A DNA stretch of 38,308 nt from Ruminococcus sp. CAG:563 (GTDB lineage: Bacteria > Bacillota > Clostridia > Oscillospirales > Acutalibacteraceae), in the NCBI GenBank assembly GCA_000434915.1, contig FR882042.1:13812-52119 (forward strand), in the 5' to 3' direction. Made by a program: the position numbers and the translations under genes. This document shows, piece after piece, positions 8,497 to 15,689 of the stretch. The notes under the pieces were generated by a model. That model did not search any database, was not told the origin of the DNA, and saw only the letters and a program-made list of their open reading frames with translations. Numbering within the stretch: the first letter of the stretch is position 1; each line of letters opens with the position of its first letter.

Positions 8497-9123
8497 ATGT
8501 TTAAAGATCTTTTTAAAAATTGGAACACGATTCCGAACTGGCTTTCCTTTGCAAGGATCATCATGGTTCCCGTCTTTGCATATCTTTTCCTCAATGATTC
8601 AATTCCGAATAATATCATATGGGCGGTATTTGTTCTCGCTCTTTCGGGACTTTCGGATTGCCTTGACGGCAAGATTGCACGCCGCTTTAATCAGGTCAGC
8701 GACCTTGGCAAGGTGCTTGACCCGGTGGCGGATAAGCTGACACAGATAACGATTGCCGTTTTGCTTTATATCAAGTTCAGTTCAAGCTCGGAATCGCTTA
8801 TCAAAACATTCAGCTGGATATTCCTTATTTTTATCATTAAAGAGTTTATAATGGTCCTCTTCGGAGGAATTATGATAGCCATAGGTCTCAGACCCAGTGC
8901 GGCCGAGATTTACGGCAAGGTTGCGACCTGCGTATTCTATTTCGTAATGATAGCACTGTTTGCATTCGCTCCGGATGTAGGAGCTTTCAACAGCCTTTGG
9001 ACAATTCCCGATACAATGCTTATTGTGCTTGTTGCAATTTCTGCATTGCTGACGGTTGTGGCATTTGTCAGCTATCTTCCCGGAGTGTATAAGCAGTTCA
9101 AAGAAAAATATAGCAAAAAATAA
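8497..9123 (+). CDS. pgsA: CDP-alcohol phosphatidyltransferase, probable phosphatidylglycerophosphate synthase
   Basis: PgsA makes phosphatidylglycerol phosphate from CDP-diacylglycerol and glycerol-3-phosphate. The 208-residue integral membrane protein carries the complete CDP-alcohol phosphotransferase motif. Its residues are D54, D57-G58, A61-R62, G71, D75 and D79 (segment SDCLDGKIARR, then GKVLDPVAD). The opening NIPNWLSFAR-like segment (here TIPNWLSFARIIMVP) is typical of PgsA. Other family members such as cardiolipin or phosphatidylserine synthases share the motif, so the substrate is inferred from length and opening sequence. A GGGGGT-like site inside the end of cvpA precedes the ATG. 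Confidence 0.88.
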   Translation: MFKDLFKNWNTIPNWLSFARIIMVPVFAYLFLNDSIPNNIIWAVFVLALSGLSDCLDGKIARRFNQVSDLGKVLDPVADKLTQITIAVLLYIKFSSSSESLIKTFSWIFLIFIIKEFIMVLFGGIMIAIGLRPSAAEIYGKVATCVFYFVMIALFAFAPDVGAFNSLWTIPDTMLIVLVAISALLTVVAFVSYLPGVYKQFKEKYSKK

Positions 9124-9136
9124 CAGGAGATAAATA

Positions 9137-11416
9137 ATGAAGCAAATAATGTGCAGCAAATGCGGAATCAGACCTGCTGTTATATTCATGACAAGAATGG
9201 ACGGCGACAAAAGCTCCCATCAGGAGGGACTTTGCCTGAAATGTGCAATGGAGTCAACAGGGCCGATTAAGCAGATGATGGAAAACATGGGAATAACGGA
9301 GGACGACTACGAAGCAATGAGCGAGCAGTTCGGTGCCATGATGGGCATGGGCGACGAGGGCGAGGGCTTCGAGCCGGGCGGAACGCCGACCTTTCCGTTT
9401 ATGCAGGGCTTTATGAATAAAGACGAGCAGGACGGCTTTACCGATGTTCCCGATACGGAAGTAAAAGAAAAAGGCAAGGGCAAGAATAAGGGCGAAAAGA
9501 AATCAAAGAAGCGCAAGTATCTTCCGCTCTATTGCACCAACCTTACAAGAAAGGCACAGGAGGGCAAGATTGACAGAATAATCGGCAGAGACAATGAAAT
9601 CTACAGAACAATTCAGATTCTTTGCCGCCGTTCAAAGAACAATCCCTGCCTTATCGGCGAGCCGGGTGTCGGTAAAACCGCTATTGCAGAGGGCTTGGCA
9701 CTCAGAATTGCCAACGGCGAAGTTCCCGCGAAACTTGCAAATAAGGAAATTCAGCTTCTTGATCTTACCTCACTTGTTGCAGGTACACAGTTTAGAGGCC
9801 AGTTTGAGGGCAGAGTAAAGGGCCTTGTTGAGGAGGTTAAGGCTGAGGGCAACATTATCCTCTTTATTGACGAGGTGCATAACCTTGTCGGTACGGGCGG
9901 AGATTCAGAAGGCTCAATGAACGCCGCCAATATTCTTAAGCCCGCTCTTTCGAGAGGCGAGGTGCAGATTATCGGCGCAACGACCTTTACCGAATACAGA
10001 AAATATATCGAGAAGGACGCTGCCCTTGAAAGACGTTTGCAGCCGGTTAAGGTTGAAGAACCGTCAATCGAGGATACGTATAAAATGCTCCTCGGCATAA
10101 AGGATTATTATGAGAATTACCATAAGGTTCAAATAAGCGACAATCTTGTTCACAGCGCAGTTACTCTCTCCGAGAGATTCATCAACGACAGATTCCTGCC
10201 GGACAAGGCTATCGACCTGCTCGATGAAGCCTGTACCTGTGCAAACCTGAGAAACAAGAATATCAGCGAATATGAAAACAAGCTCAACGAAAAGGCCGAT
10301 CTTATAATCCGTGAGCAGGATCTCATGGAGGCTGAGGAACCTGATTACGAAGCAATCGCTAAGGTTAAGCAGGACATCATGCAGTGCGAGACCAGAATCA
10401 ATCAACTTATTCCGCTGGTTGAGAATTCTCCGGTTACCGAGGAGGATTTGGCAAGGGTAATTCAGCTCTGGACAGGCATTCCGGCTCAGAAGATTGTTGA
10501 AAGCGACCTTCGCCGACTTGCCGATCTTGACAAGAAGCTCAAGGCAAAGGTTATCGGTCAGGATGAGGCCGTTGACGTTGTCGCAAAGGCTGTCAGACGC
10601 GGAAGAATCTGCGTCAGCCCGAGAAGAAGACCGTCGTCGTTCATTTTCGTCGGTCCCACGGGCGTCGGCAAGACCGAGCTTGTAAAGCAGCTTGCAAATG
10701 AGCTTTTCGACACTCCGGAAACCCTTATCAGACTTGATATGTCGGAGTTCATGGAGAAGCACAGCGTTTCGAGAATTATAGGTTCGCCGCCGGGCTATGT
10801 CGGATATGACGAGGCCGGTCAGCTGACCGAAAAGGTTCGCCGCAAGCCATATTCGGTTCTCCTTTTTGATGAGATTGAAAAGGCTCACCCCGACGTTATG
10901 AACATTCTTCTTCAGATTCTTGACGAGGGCAAAATCACCGACGCACAAGGCAGAACTGTAAGCTTTGAAAACACTGTTATCGTTATGACATCAAATGCCG
11001 GCAGCAGTCGCTCCGAGGGCGCTCTCGGTTTCGGAAAGACTCAGGGCGATGTTAACAAGGAAAAGGCATTAAAGGCACTCAGAGAGTTCCTCAGGCCGGA
11101 ATTTCTCGGCAGAGTTGATGAGATAGTTGTGTTTAACGACCTTGATGAGGAAGCATTCAAGAAGATTGCCGTGCTCATGCTCGATGAGTTTAAAGAACCG
11201 CTCAGAGATAAGGGTATAACGTTCACCTACACTGATGAAGCCGTTGCCGAACTTGCAAAGGATTCCGTCGGCGGAACGAGGGGAGCGAGAGACCTCAGGA
11301 ATAATATTCGCCGTAAGGTTGAGGACAAAATTGCAGAAAAGATTATCGACAATATTGATACTCCCGTAACTTCAATTACGGTTGATGTTAATGACGGCGA
11401 TATAGTTCTCAGATAA
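9137..11416 (+). CDS. ATP-dependent Clp protease ATP-binding subunit, ClpE-like, with N-terminal zinc finger
   Basis: This 759-residue class I Clp/Hsp100 unfoldase has two AAA+ domains. Walker A1 is GEPGVGKT (residues 174-181) and Walker A2 is GPTGVGKT (506-513). A coiled UVR-like middle segment lies near 390-430. The N-terminus is not the usual double Clp_N domain but a CxxC...CxxC zinc motif (C6, C9, C33, C36), as in ClpE. A Met/Gly-rich then Lys-rich linker (about 40-128) joins it to AAA1. The tripeptide LGF (630-632, in EGALGFGK) sits where the ClpP-docking loop lies in ClpC and ClpA, so it probably feeds ClpP. It is the last gene of the operon. No CtsR-like operator is seen in the 13-base gap before it, which is unusual for a clp gene. 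Confidence 0.9.
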   Translation: MKQIMCSKCGIRPAVIFMTRMDGDKSSHQEGLCLKCAMESTGPIKQMMENMGITEDDYEAMSEQFGAMMGMGDEGEGFEPGGTPTFPFMQGFMNKDEQDGFTDVPDTEVKEKGKGKNKGEKKSKKRKYLPLYCTNLTRKAQEGKIDRIIGRDNEIYRTIQILCRRSKNNPCLIGEPGVGKTAIAEGLALRIANGEVPAKLANKEIQLLDLTSLVAGTQFRGQFEGRVKGLVEEVKAEGNIILFIDEVHNLVGTGGDSEGSMNAANILKPALSRGEVQIIGATTFTEYRKYIEKDAALERRLQPVKVEEPSIEDTYKMLLGIKDYYENYHKVQISDNLVHSAVTLSERFINDRFLPDKAIDLLDEACTCANLRNKNISEYENKLNEKADLIIREQDLMEAEEPDYEAIAKVKQDIMQCETRINQLIPLVENSPVTEEDLARVIQLWTGIPAQKIVESDLRRLADLDKKLKAKVIGQDEAVDVVAKAVRRGRICVSPRRRPSSFIFVGPTGVGKTELVKQLANELFDTPETLIRLDMSEFMEKHSVSRIIGSPPGYVGYDEAGQLTEKVRRKPYSVLLFDEIEKAHPDVMNILLQILDEGKITDAQGRTVSFENTVIVMTSNAGSSRSEGALGFGKTQGDVNKEKALKALREFLRPEFLGRVDEIVVFNDLDEEAFKKIAVLMLDEFKEPLRDKGITFTYTDEAVAELAKDSVGGTRGARDLRNNIRRKVEDKIAEKIIDNIDTPVTSITVDVNDGDIVLR

Positions 11417-11424
11417 AACAAATG

Positions 11425-11456
11425 GGACTGCTCTGATTTCAGAACAGTCCTTTTTT
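11425..11456 (+). terminator. Rho-independent terminator of the ruv-glmM-ecf-truA-pgsA-clp operon
   Basis: GGACTG (11425-11430) pairs with CAGTCC (11445-11450). After one C/A mismatch TCTG pairs with CAGA around an ATTT loop, and a run of six T follows. It lies nine bases after the clpE-like stop codon. Confidence 0.92.
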
Positions 11457-11462
11457 GCTTTG

Positions 11463-11482
11463 TTTTATTTTATTTTATTTTA
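11463..11482. repeat. Short tandem repeat, four copies of TTTTA
   Basis: Four perfect 5-bp TTTTA units lie between the operon terminator and the flavoprotein gene. The stop codon of the minus-strand gene (11475-11477) falls inside it. Extra units would lie after that stop, so length change should not alter the protein. Confidence 0.9.
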
Positions 11483-12017
11483 TTTTTGCACCCATATCGT
11501 AAGCTTCTTTGAGCGCCGGGTGGCCGTTGATCTCGCCCGGGGCATTGACTCCGCCGGCGAAAATCTTTCCGGCAAGCTTGCATTTTTCATAGCAGGCTAT
11601 CCAGCCGTCAAGCCCGTGAAGTGCACGTTCGTCAACGTCATCCTCATTATCGGCGGCAGTTGAAAGAAAATAGATATCTCTGAATTTATAGTCGCTCGAG
11701 AAAAGTGAATTTGCACGGTCAAGAAGAGTTTTCATCTGGCCGCTCATTTCGTAATAGTAAATCGGCGTTGCAAAAACGATGACCTCGGCGTTTTTCATCT
11801 TCTCGGTGATTTTGAGTGCGTCATCCTTGATTACGCAATGTCCGAGATTCTGACAGGCGAGACAGCCCTTGCAAAATGCAATGTCCTTGCCAATGAGCGA
11901 AACGGTTTCAACCTCGTTCCCTGCGCTGAGAGCACCGTCGGCGAAAGCCTTGGCGAGTGCCTCCGAATTGCTGCTTTTACGCAGACTTGTGCTTATTATA
12001 AGAACCTTTTTTGACAT
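11475..12017 (-). CDS. Flavodoxin-fold NAD(P)H-dependent oxidoreductase, iron-sulfur flavoprotein-like
   Basis: The 180-residue protein has an N-terminal flavin-binding pattern (LIISTSLRKSSNSEALA) and a second flavodoxin-fold segment (FATPIYYYEMSGQMKTLLDR). Between them is a compact cysteine cluster, C49-X2-C52-X2-C55-X5-C61. This spacing fits the CX2CX2CX4-7C motif of iron-sulfur flavoproteins (Isf), which bind FMN and one 4Fe-4S cluster. The natural electron acceptor is unknown. An AAGGAAGGA ribosome site precedes the ATG. The last codons and stop run into a TTTTA tandem repeat. The gene diverges from a MerR-type regulator whose operator lies in this gene's own promoter, so it is probably that regulator's target. 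Confidence 0.86.
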   Translation of the reverse strand: MSKKVLIISTSLRKSSNSEALAKAFADGALSAGNEVETVSLIGKDIAFCKGCLACQNLGHCVIKDDALKITEKMKNAEVIVFATPIYYYEMSGQMKTLLDRANSLFSSDYKFRDIYFLSTAADNEDDVDERALHGLDGWIACYEKCKLAGKIFAGGVNAPGEINGHPALKEAYDMGAKIK

Positions 12018-12039
12018 GAATTATTCCTTCCTTTCAACA

Positions 12040-12068
12040 TTGACATATAAAAATCTATGCTGTATAAT
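12040..12068 (+). promoter_or_regulatory. Consensus sigma-A promoter of the merR-family gene
   Basis: TTGACA (12040-12045), a 17-bp spacer and TATAAT (12063-12068) are a perfect consensus. The MerR operator begins 10 bp after the -10, over the expected start site, which fits autorepression. Confidence 0.85.
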
Positions 12069-12069
12069 G

Positions 12070-12100
12070 ATTATAACACCTAAACATAACTTTAGGTCAA
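12070..12100 (-). promoter_or_regulatory. MerR-type promoter of the flavoprotein gene (19-bp spacer)
   Basis: On the minus strand a -35 box TTGACC (12095-12100) and a -10 box TATAAT (12070-12075) are separated by 19 bp instead of 17. Most of a perfect dyad fills the spacer. A stretched spacer carrying the operator is the hallmark of MerR-family activated promoters. Confidence 0.85.
12078..12097. promoter_or_regulatory. MerR operator dyad
   Basis: A perfect inverted repeat, ACCTAAA-N6-TTTAGGT, lies between the divergent genes. It is within the minus-strand spacer and just downstream of the plus-strand -10, so one regulator could activate the flavoprotein gene and repress its own. Confidence 0.85.
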
Positions 12101-12131
12101 GTCTTTTTTTAAAAAAAGCGAGGTAACTGTT

Positions 12132-12569
12132 ATGTATAGTATCGGTCAGGTTTCGGAAAAATTCAGTTTGCCTGTTTCAACGCTGCGTTATTACGACAAG
12201 GAGGGACTTTTGCCGAATATCGAGCGCACCTCGGGTATACGCAAGTTCAGCGACCGTGATCTTGAAACGCTCCATGTTATCGAATGCCTGAAAAAATCAG
12301 GTCTTGAAATCAAGGATATAAGGCAGTTCATTCAGTGGTGCGCCGAGGGCAGCAGTACCTATTCAAAGCGCCGGGAGCTTTTTATCAAGCAAAAGGAAAA
12401 CGTTGAAAGGGAGATGGAACGCCTTGAGAAAACCCGTGCCATGCTTCAATTCAAGTGCTGGTACTATGAGCAGGCAATGAAGGACGGCAATGAGGACAGA
12501 TTAAAATCTATGCTTCCCGACAAGCTGCCGCCGGAGATACAGAAAATATACGATTTTGCGCACGAATGA
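12132..12569 (+). CDS. MerR family transcriptional regulator, AdhR-like
   Basis: The 145-residue protein has an N-terminal MerR winged helix-turn-helix (YSIGQVSEKFSLPVSTLRYY, then EGLLPNIERTSGIRKFS), a long dimerisation helix (about 77-110) and a short C-terminus. Cysteines are at 52, 70 and 109. C52, in IECLKKSGLEIKDI, matches the position of the reactive cysteine described for Bacillus AdhR, a sensor of carbonyl and thiol-reactive electrophiles. This makes an electrophile or redox sensor more likely than a metal sensor. The divergent flavoprotein gene and the shared operator support autoregulation plus activation of that gene. A short overlap or near-overlap links it to the downstream nucleotidyltransferase. 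Confidence 0.9.
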   Translation: MYSIGQVSEKFSLPVSTLRYYDKEGLLPNIERTSGIRKFSDRDLETLHVIECLKKSGLEIKDIRQFIQWCAEGSSTYSKRRELFIKQKENVEREMERLEKTRAMLQFKCWYYEQAMKDGNEDRLKSMLPDKLPPEIQKIYDFAHE

Positions 12570-12586
12570 GCGGCGGGAGGTTTACG

Positions 12587-13141
12587 ATGAACAATAAACC
12601 ATACAGGCTCGGAATCTTGGTCGGCCGCTTTCAGACTTTGCATTCCGGACACACCGATATGATTAACAGAGCGATTGAGCTTTGTGACAAGGTCGGAATA
12701 TTCGTCGGCTCGTCGAATGAATCGGGCACAAGCAAGAATCCGTTTTCGTATGAAACAAGAGAGGACATGCTCAAAACGGTTTTTGGTAATGAAGTTTTTG
12801 TCTTTCCGTTGCCGGATATCGGCGTCGGAAACAATTCAACATGGGGCGATTACGTTCTGAAAAATGTTGTTGACCGCTTCGGTGAAATGCCGGATCTGCT
12901 CGTCTCCGGCAAGGAGGCAAGGCGTGTCAGCTGGTTCGACAGTGTTGACGGCGCGTCGATTGCCGAGCTTTATATTCCGAAAACAATCGAAATTTCCGCA
13001 ACGGAGATGAGAGATTTTCTCATCAATGACGATTGCGAAAGCTGGAAAAAGTACACGGATTCAAAGCTTTGGGGCAAGTACGAAAAACTGAGGCAAGAGG
13101 TACTTTTGTCAAAAGACAATAGCGAGACGCACAGTATATAG
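12587..13141 (+). CDS. Adenylyltransferase, nicotinamide-nucleotide adenylyltransferase-like
   Basis: The 184-residue protein is a HxGH-superfamily nucleotidyltransferase. LGILVGRFQTLHSGH carries the HSGH signature (H19-H22), and the second signature ISATEMR lies near the C-terminus. GRFQ-LHxGH plus an ISxTxxR motif resembles NadM and the NMN adenylyltransferase domain of NadR, which join NMN and ATP to make NAD. No NadR ribosylnicotinamide kinase domain is present. The ATG at 12587 is chosen because GGGAGG (12575-12580) lies six bases before it; an ATG at 12566 overlapping the merR stop as ATGA is the alternative. It is probably cotranscribed with the MerR regulator. Substrate is inferred. 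Confidence 0.8.
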   Translation: MNNKPYRLGILVGRFQTLHSGHTDMINRAIELCDKVGIFVGSSNESGTSKNPFSYETREDMLKTVFGNEVFVFPLPDIGVGNNSTWGDYVLKNVVDRFGEMPDLLVSGKEARRVSWFDSVDGASIAELYIPKTIEISATEMRDFLINDDCESWKKYTDSKLWGKYEKLRQEVLLSKDNSETHSI

Positions 13142-13187
13142 GCGGCATTTGCAGACCTTGGGCAGATGGCCATCGTCCCCTACGGAA
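13141..13187 (-). repeat. Intergenic repeat, copy A of the GTAGGGG element
   Basis: Read on the minus strand this begins TTCCGTAGGGGACGATGG and ends CCCAAGGTCTGCAAATGCC. It matches 34021-34070 over about 45 bases with a few mismatches and a small gap. It starts directly at the stop codon of the nucleotidyltransferase gene. It has no coding content. Confidence 0.75.
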
Positions 13188-13254
13188 TACACTTTGATTG
13201 AACTTAATCGTAATTATAAATGTTGCAGAATATAGATTTTGCTAAGCATACTAT

Positions 13255-13297
13255 AAAAAACAGGACCGTGAATTTTCACAGCCCTGTTAATTTTTTG
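13255..13297. terminator. Bidirectional rho-independent terminator
   Basis: AACAGG (13259-13264) pairs with CCTGTT (13283-13288), with an inner GTGAA/TTCAC stem. Six T follow on the plus strand (13291-13296), and six A precede (13255-13260), giving a T run on the minus strand. It ends the merR transcript and the convergent aminotransferase gene. Confidence 0.88.
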
Positions 13298-13310
13298 TTT
13301 AGAATTAAAT

Positions 13311-14531
13311 TCAGTCGTTCTTCTGCCAATAACCGTCAAGGAAGTCGCCGATATCACGGATAGCCTGTGCGATTTCATCCGGCTTCGGGAGCATAACGAT
13401 TCTGAAGTGATCCGGCTCGTGCCAGTCGAAGCCAGAACCCGGAACGATGAAGATGTGCTTCTCATGGAGAAGGTCGAAAGCGAACTTCTTGTCGTTCGTG
13501 ATGTTGAACTTCTTAACGTCGAGCTTCGGGAATACATAGAATGCACCGTGGTTCTTGACAACCGAAAGTCCGTCAATTTTATCAATCTCACGGATAACGG
13601 CTTCTCTCTGCTCATAAAGTCTGCCGCCGGGAACGAGCATAGCCTGTGTGCTTGCGTTGTCCTCAAGAGCTGCAGGGATAACGAGCTGAGTAAGAGCATT
13701 ACCGCAAAGACGCATAGCCGCAATCTGGAAGATACCCTCAACATAGTCGTCAGCCTTGCCCTTATAGCCGCTGATGCACATCCAGCCGCAGCGGAAGCCG
13801 CAGACAATGTGTGACTTTGAAAGACCGTTCATCGTGATAACCATTCTGTCGGGAGCGAGAGCAGCTGTCGAATAATGCTCAACGCCGTCCATTACGAGTC
13901 TGTCGTAAATTTCGTCGGAGAAGATGAGAAGGTCGTTGTCACGGGCAACCTGAATAATGTCCTCAAGAACCTCCTTCGGGTAAACAGCACCCGTCGGGTT
14001 GTTCGGGTTAATGATTACGATAGCCTTTGTCTTGGAAGTTACCTTGCTTCTCATATCGTCGATATCGGGATACCAGTTGTTTTCCTCGTTACATTTATAG
14101 AAAACGGGCTGGCCGCCGGCGATATAGGTTGAGTTCGACCAAAGCGAATAGCTCGGGGAGGGCATGAGAACCTCGTCGCCCTTATTAAGGAGCGGAAGAA
14201 GAGCCATGAGAACAAGCTCACTTACGCCGTTACCGATATATATGTCGTCGGGTGTGATTCCCTGAACGCCCTTGCTCTTATGATAGTTGCAAATTGCCTC
14301 ACGTGCGTCGGGCATACCCTTAAGGTCGCAATATGCAACGGCTCTGTCGGCATTGTTGAGGAGTGCATTTCTTACGCTGTCGGGCATTCCAAAGCCGAAT
14401 GTGGCAGGGTTGCCTGTGTTAAGACGAAGCACCTTGATGCCTTCCTTGTTCATTCTCTGGCTTTCAAGATAAAGCGGACCTCTGATGTCGGAATGAACCG
14501 GCTGTAAATTTTCTGAACGTTTGATTTCCAT
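13311..14531 (-). CDS. Pyridoxal phosphate-dependent aminotransferase, AlaA-like
   Basis: This 406-residue fold-type I aminotransferase has the substrate and PLP segments LRLNTGNPATFGF, IGNGVSELVLMAL, INPNNPTGAVYP and FSDEIYDRL. The probable PLP lysine is K239, in GLSKSHIVCGFRCGW. This set and the length match the AlaA/YfbQ group (glutamate-pyruvate aminotransferase) better than AspB; the exact amino donor is inferred. A TAGGAG site precedes the ATG. It appears to be transcribed alone, from its own promoter (14582-14610) with a long dyad just upstream, and ends at a bidirectional terminator. Confidence 0.92.
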   Translation of the reverse strand: MEIKRSENLQPVHSDIRGPLYLESQRMNKEGIKVLRLNTGNPATFGFGMPDSVRNALLNNADRAVAYCDLKGMPDAREAICNYHKSKGVQGITPDDIYIGNGVSELVLMALLPLLNKGDEVLMPSPSYSLWSNSTYIAGGQPVFYKCNEENNWYPDIDDMRSKVTSKTKAIVIINPNNPTGAVYPKEVLEDIIQVARDNDLLIFSDEIYDRLVMDGVEHYSTAALAPDRMVITMNGLSKSHIVCGFRCGWMCISGYKGKADDYVEGIFQIAAMRLCGNALTQLVIPAALEDNASTQAMLVPGGRLYEQREAVIREIDKIDGLSVVKNHGAFYVFPKLDVKKFNITNDKKFAFDLLHEKHIFIVPGSGFDWHEPDHFRIVMLPKPDEIAQAIRDIGDFLDGYWQKND

Positions 14532-14581
14532 AGCAAACTCCTATCCGCCGCTCGAAAAGTGCGGCTATTTTTATCTCATAC

Positions 14582-14610
14582 AATATAGCACAGTTTAATG
14601 CATATTTCAA
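14582..14610 (-). promoter_or_regulatory. Sigma-A promoter of the aminotransferase gene
   Basis: On the minus strand TTGAAA (14605-14610) and TATATT (14582-14587) are 17 bp apart. The leader is about 40 bases and contains a small GCCGC/GCGGC hairpin before the ribosome site. Confidence 0.75.
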
Positions 14611-14614
14611 GAAT

Positions 14615-14648
14615 AAAAATCAATAAAAAGTGAATAATATTGATTTTT
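14615..14648. promoter_or_regulatory. Perfect 11-bp inverted repeat upstream of the aminotransferase promoter
   Basis: AAAAATCAATA (14615-14625) and TATTGATTTTT (14638-14648) are exact inverted repeats with a 12-base spacer. The dyad begins four bases upstream of the -35 box, the place expected for an activator or wrap-type regulator site. Confidence 0.65.
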
Positions 14649-14756
14649 ACCAATAATATACACCGAAAGCTGTTGAAACGTGTATATTTTTATCATTCAA
14701 AATAAAATTTTTGCATATTGCACAAAACGAAAGATTGTTTTTGGGGTAAAACAACA

Positions 14757-14794
14757 GAAAAAGCACCCGATTCCGTTTGAGGTCGGGTGCTTTT
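14757..14794 (-). terminator. Rho-independent terminator of the GH39-EamA pair
   Basis: GCACCCGA (14763-14770) and TCGGGTGC (14783-14790) form a perfect stem with flanking A and T runs. Read on the minus strand it follows the EamA stop by a few bases and ends in five T. Confidence 0.92.
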
Positions 14795-14801
14795 GCCTTG
14801 C

Positions 14802-15689
14802 TTAGAAAAGATTGATTACTATCAGAGAGCCGATTCCGAGAATAAGACCGCATACGCTGCGCACGGTCAGCTTTTCCTTGAAGAAAATTGCCGCCGTTAT
14901 CGCTGTGATTATCGTTGCACCGCCGTCGTTTATCGGAAACATAATTGCCGAGGGAACATTGCGTCCCGCAATCGTTGCAAGCTGATTGATGGTAAGCAGA
15001 ATGATTGACGAAATTGTACCGTACAAAAAAACAGGCTTTGGAACCGCCGCAATTTTGGCTCTGCCGCTCTGACTGAGAAGAGACGGAACAAGACCGATAA
15101 ACATTCCTATTCCGATAAGACCGAATGTCAAAAACGAGAAGATTGACACATTGGTATCGGGCAGATATTTCGAAAACATCTTTTGTGCGAGCATGACCGA
15201 ACCGTTTGAAAGCATACTTCCGATTAGAAGAAGCAGCGTTCTCGGCGTAAAGCTGCCTGTCTGCTCTTTTGAATAACCGATTAAAAGCCATCCGGAAAAA
15301 ATGAGCAGTGCGATTCCGATAAACTGCATAGGCTTCATAGGCTCGTTAAACATGAAAATTCCTGCAATACACGGAAGAAGAAGTCCTGCCGAGCTGGCCA
15401 TTGCGGCGAGAACCATTACGCCGTTTTTGAGTGCCTCGATGCTGCAGAACAGGCTGGCGGCGAGCGAAACGGCACCGAGAGCGGAAATTCCGACGGCAGG
15501 AAGACTGAAGCCCGACATTCCGTCAAACAGAAGCATTATAAAGGCAATTAGCCCTGCCAAAGTGTAGCTGTATGTTCCGTACAGAAAGTATGATTGAGAG
15601 TTTGTAACAAGACCGCTTGTCTTTTTGCTTGAAAAATTTTGAGGAACTCTCAAAAGGAGAATAATTATAAGAAAAATATAGTCTTTCAT
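14802..15689 (-). CDS. EamA/DMT family transporter
   Basis: This 295-residue protein is almost wholly hydrophobic, with about ten predicted transmembrane helices in two similar halves, as in the drug/metabolite transporter superfamily. Recognisable parts are LLLPCIAGIFMFNEPMKPMQ (first repeat, with the typical NEP-like loop) and AIFFKEKLTVRSVCGLILG (second repeat, FKEKLT). Such loops are characteristic of EamA domains. The substrate cannot be read from sequence. Its ATG directly follows the TAA of the GH39 gene with no gap, so the two are cotranslated, and a role in moving a sugar or a product of that enzyme is possible but unproven. Confidence 0.87.
   Translation of the reverse strand: MKDYIFLIIILLLRVPQNFSSKKTSGLVTNSQSYFLYGTYSYTLAGLIAFIMLLFDGMSGFSLPAVGISALGAVSLAASLFCSIEALKNGVMVLAAMASSAGLLLPCIAGIFMFNEPMKPMQFIGIALLIFSGWLLIGYSKEQTGSFTPRTLLLLIGSMLSNGSVMLAQKMFSKYLPDTNVSIFSFLTFGLIGIGMFIGLVPSLLSQSGRAKIAAVPKPVFLYGTISSIILLTINQLATIAGRNVPSAIMFPINDGGATIITAITAAIFFKEKLTVRSVCGLILGIGSLIVINLF

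Noticed and set aside
11463..11482. TTTTA repeat as a phase-variation switch for the flavoprotein gene
   Set aside because: The stop codon falls in the first units read by the gene, so changes in copy number lie beyond it and cannot alter the frame.
12566..12586. Start of the nucleotidyltransferase at 12566, overlapping the merR stop as ATGA
   Set aside because: GGGAGG at 12575-12580 is placed for the ATG at 12587 and would be inside the gene otherwise; the conserved domain also begins after 12587. Kept as an alternative only.
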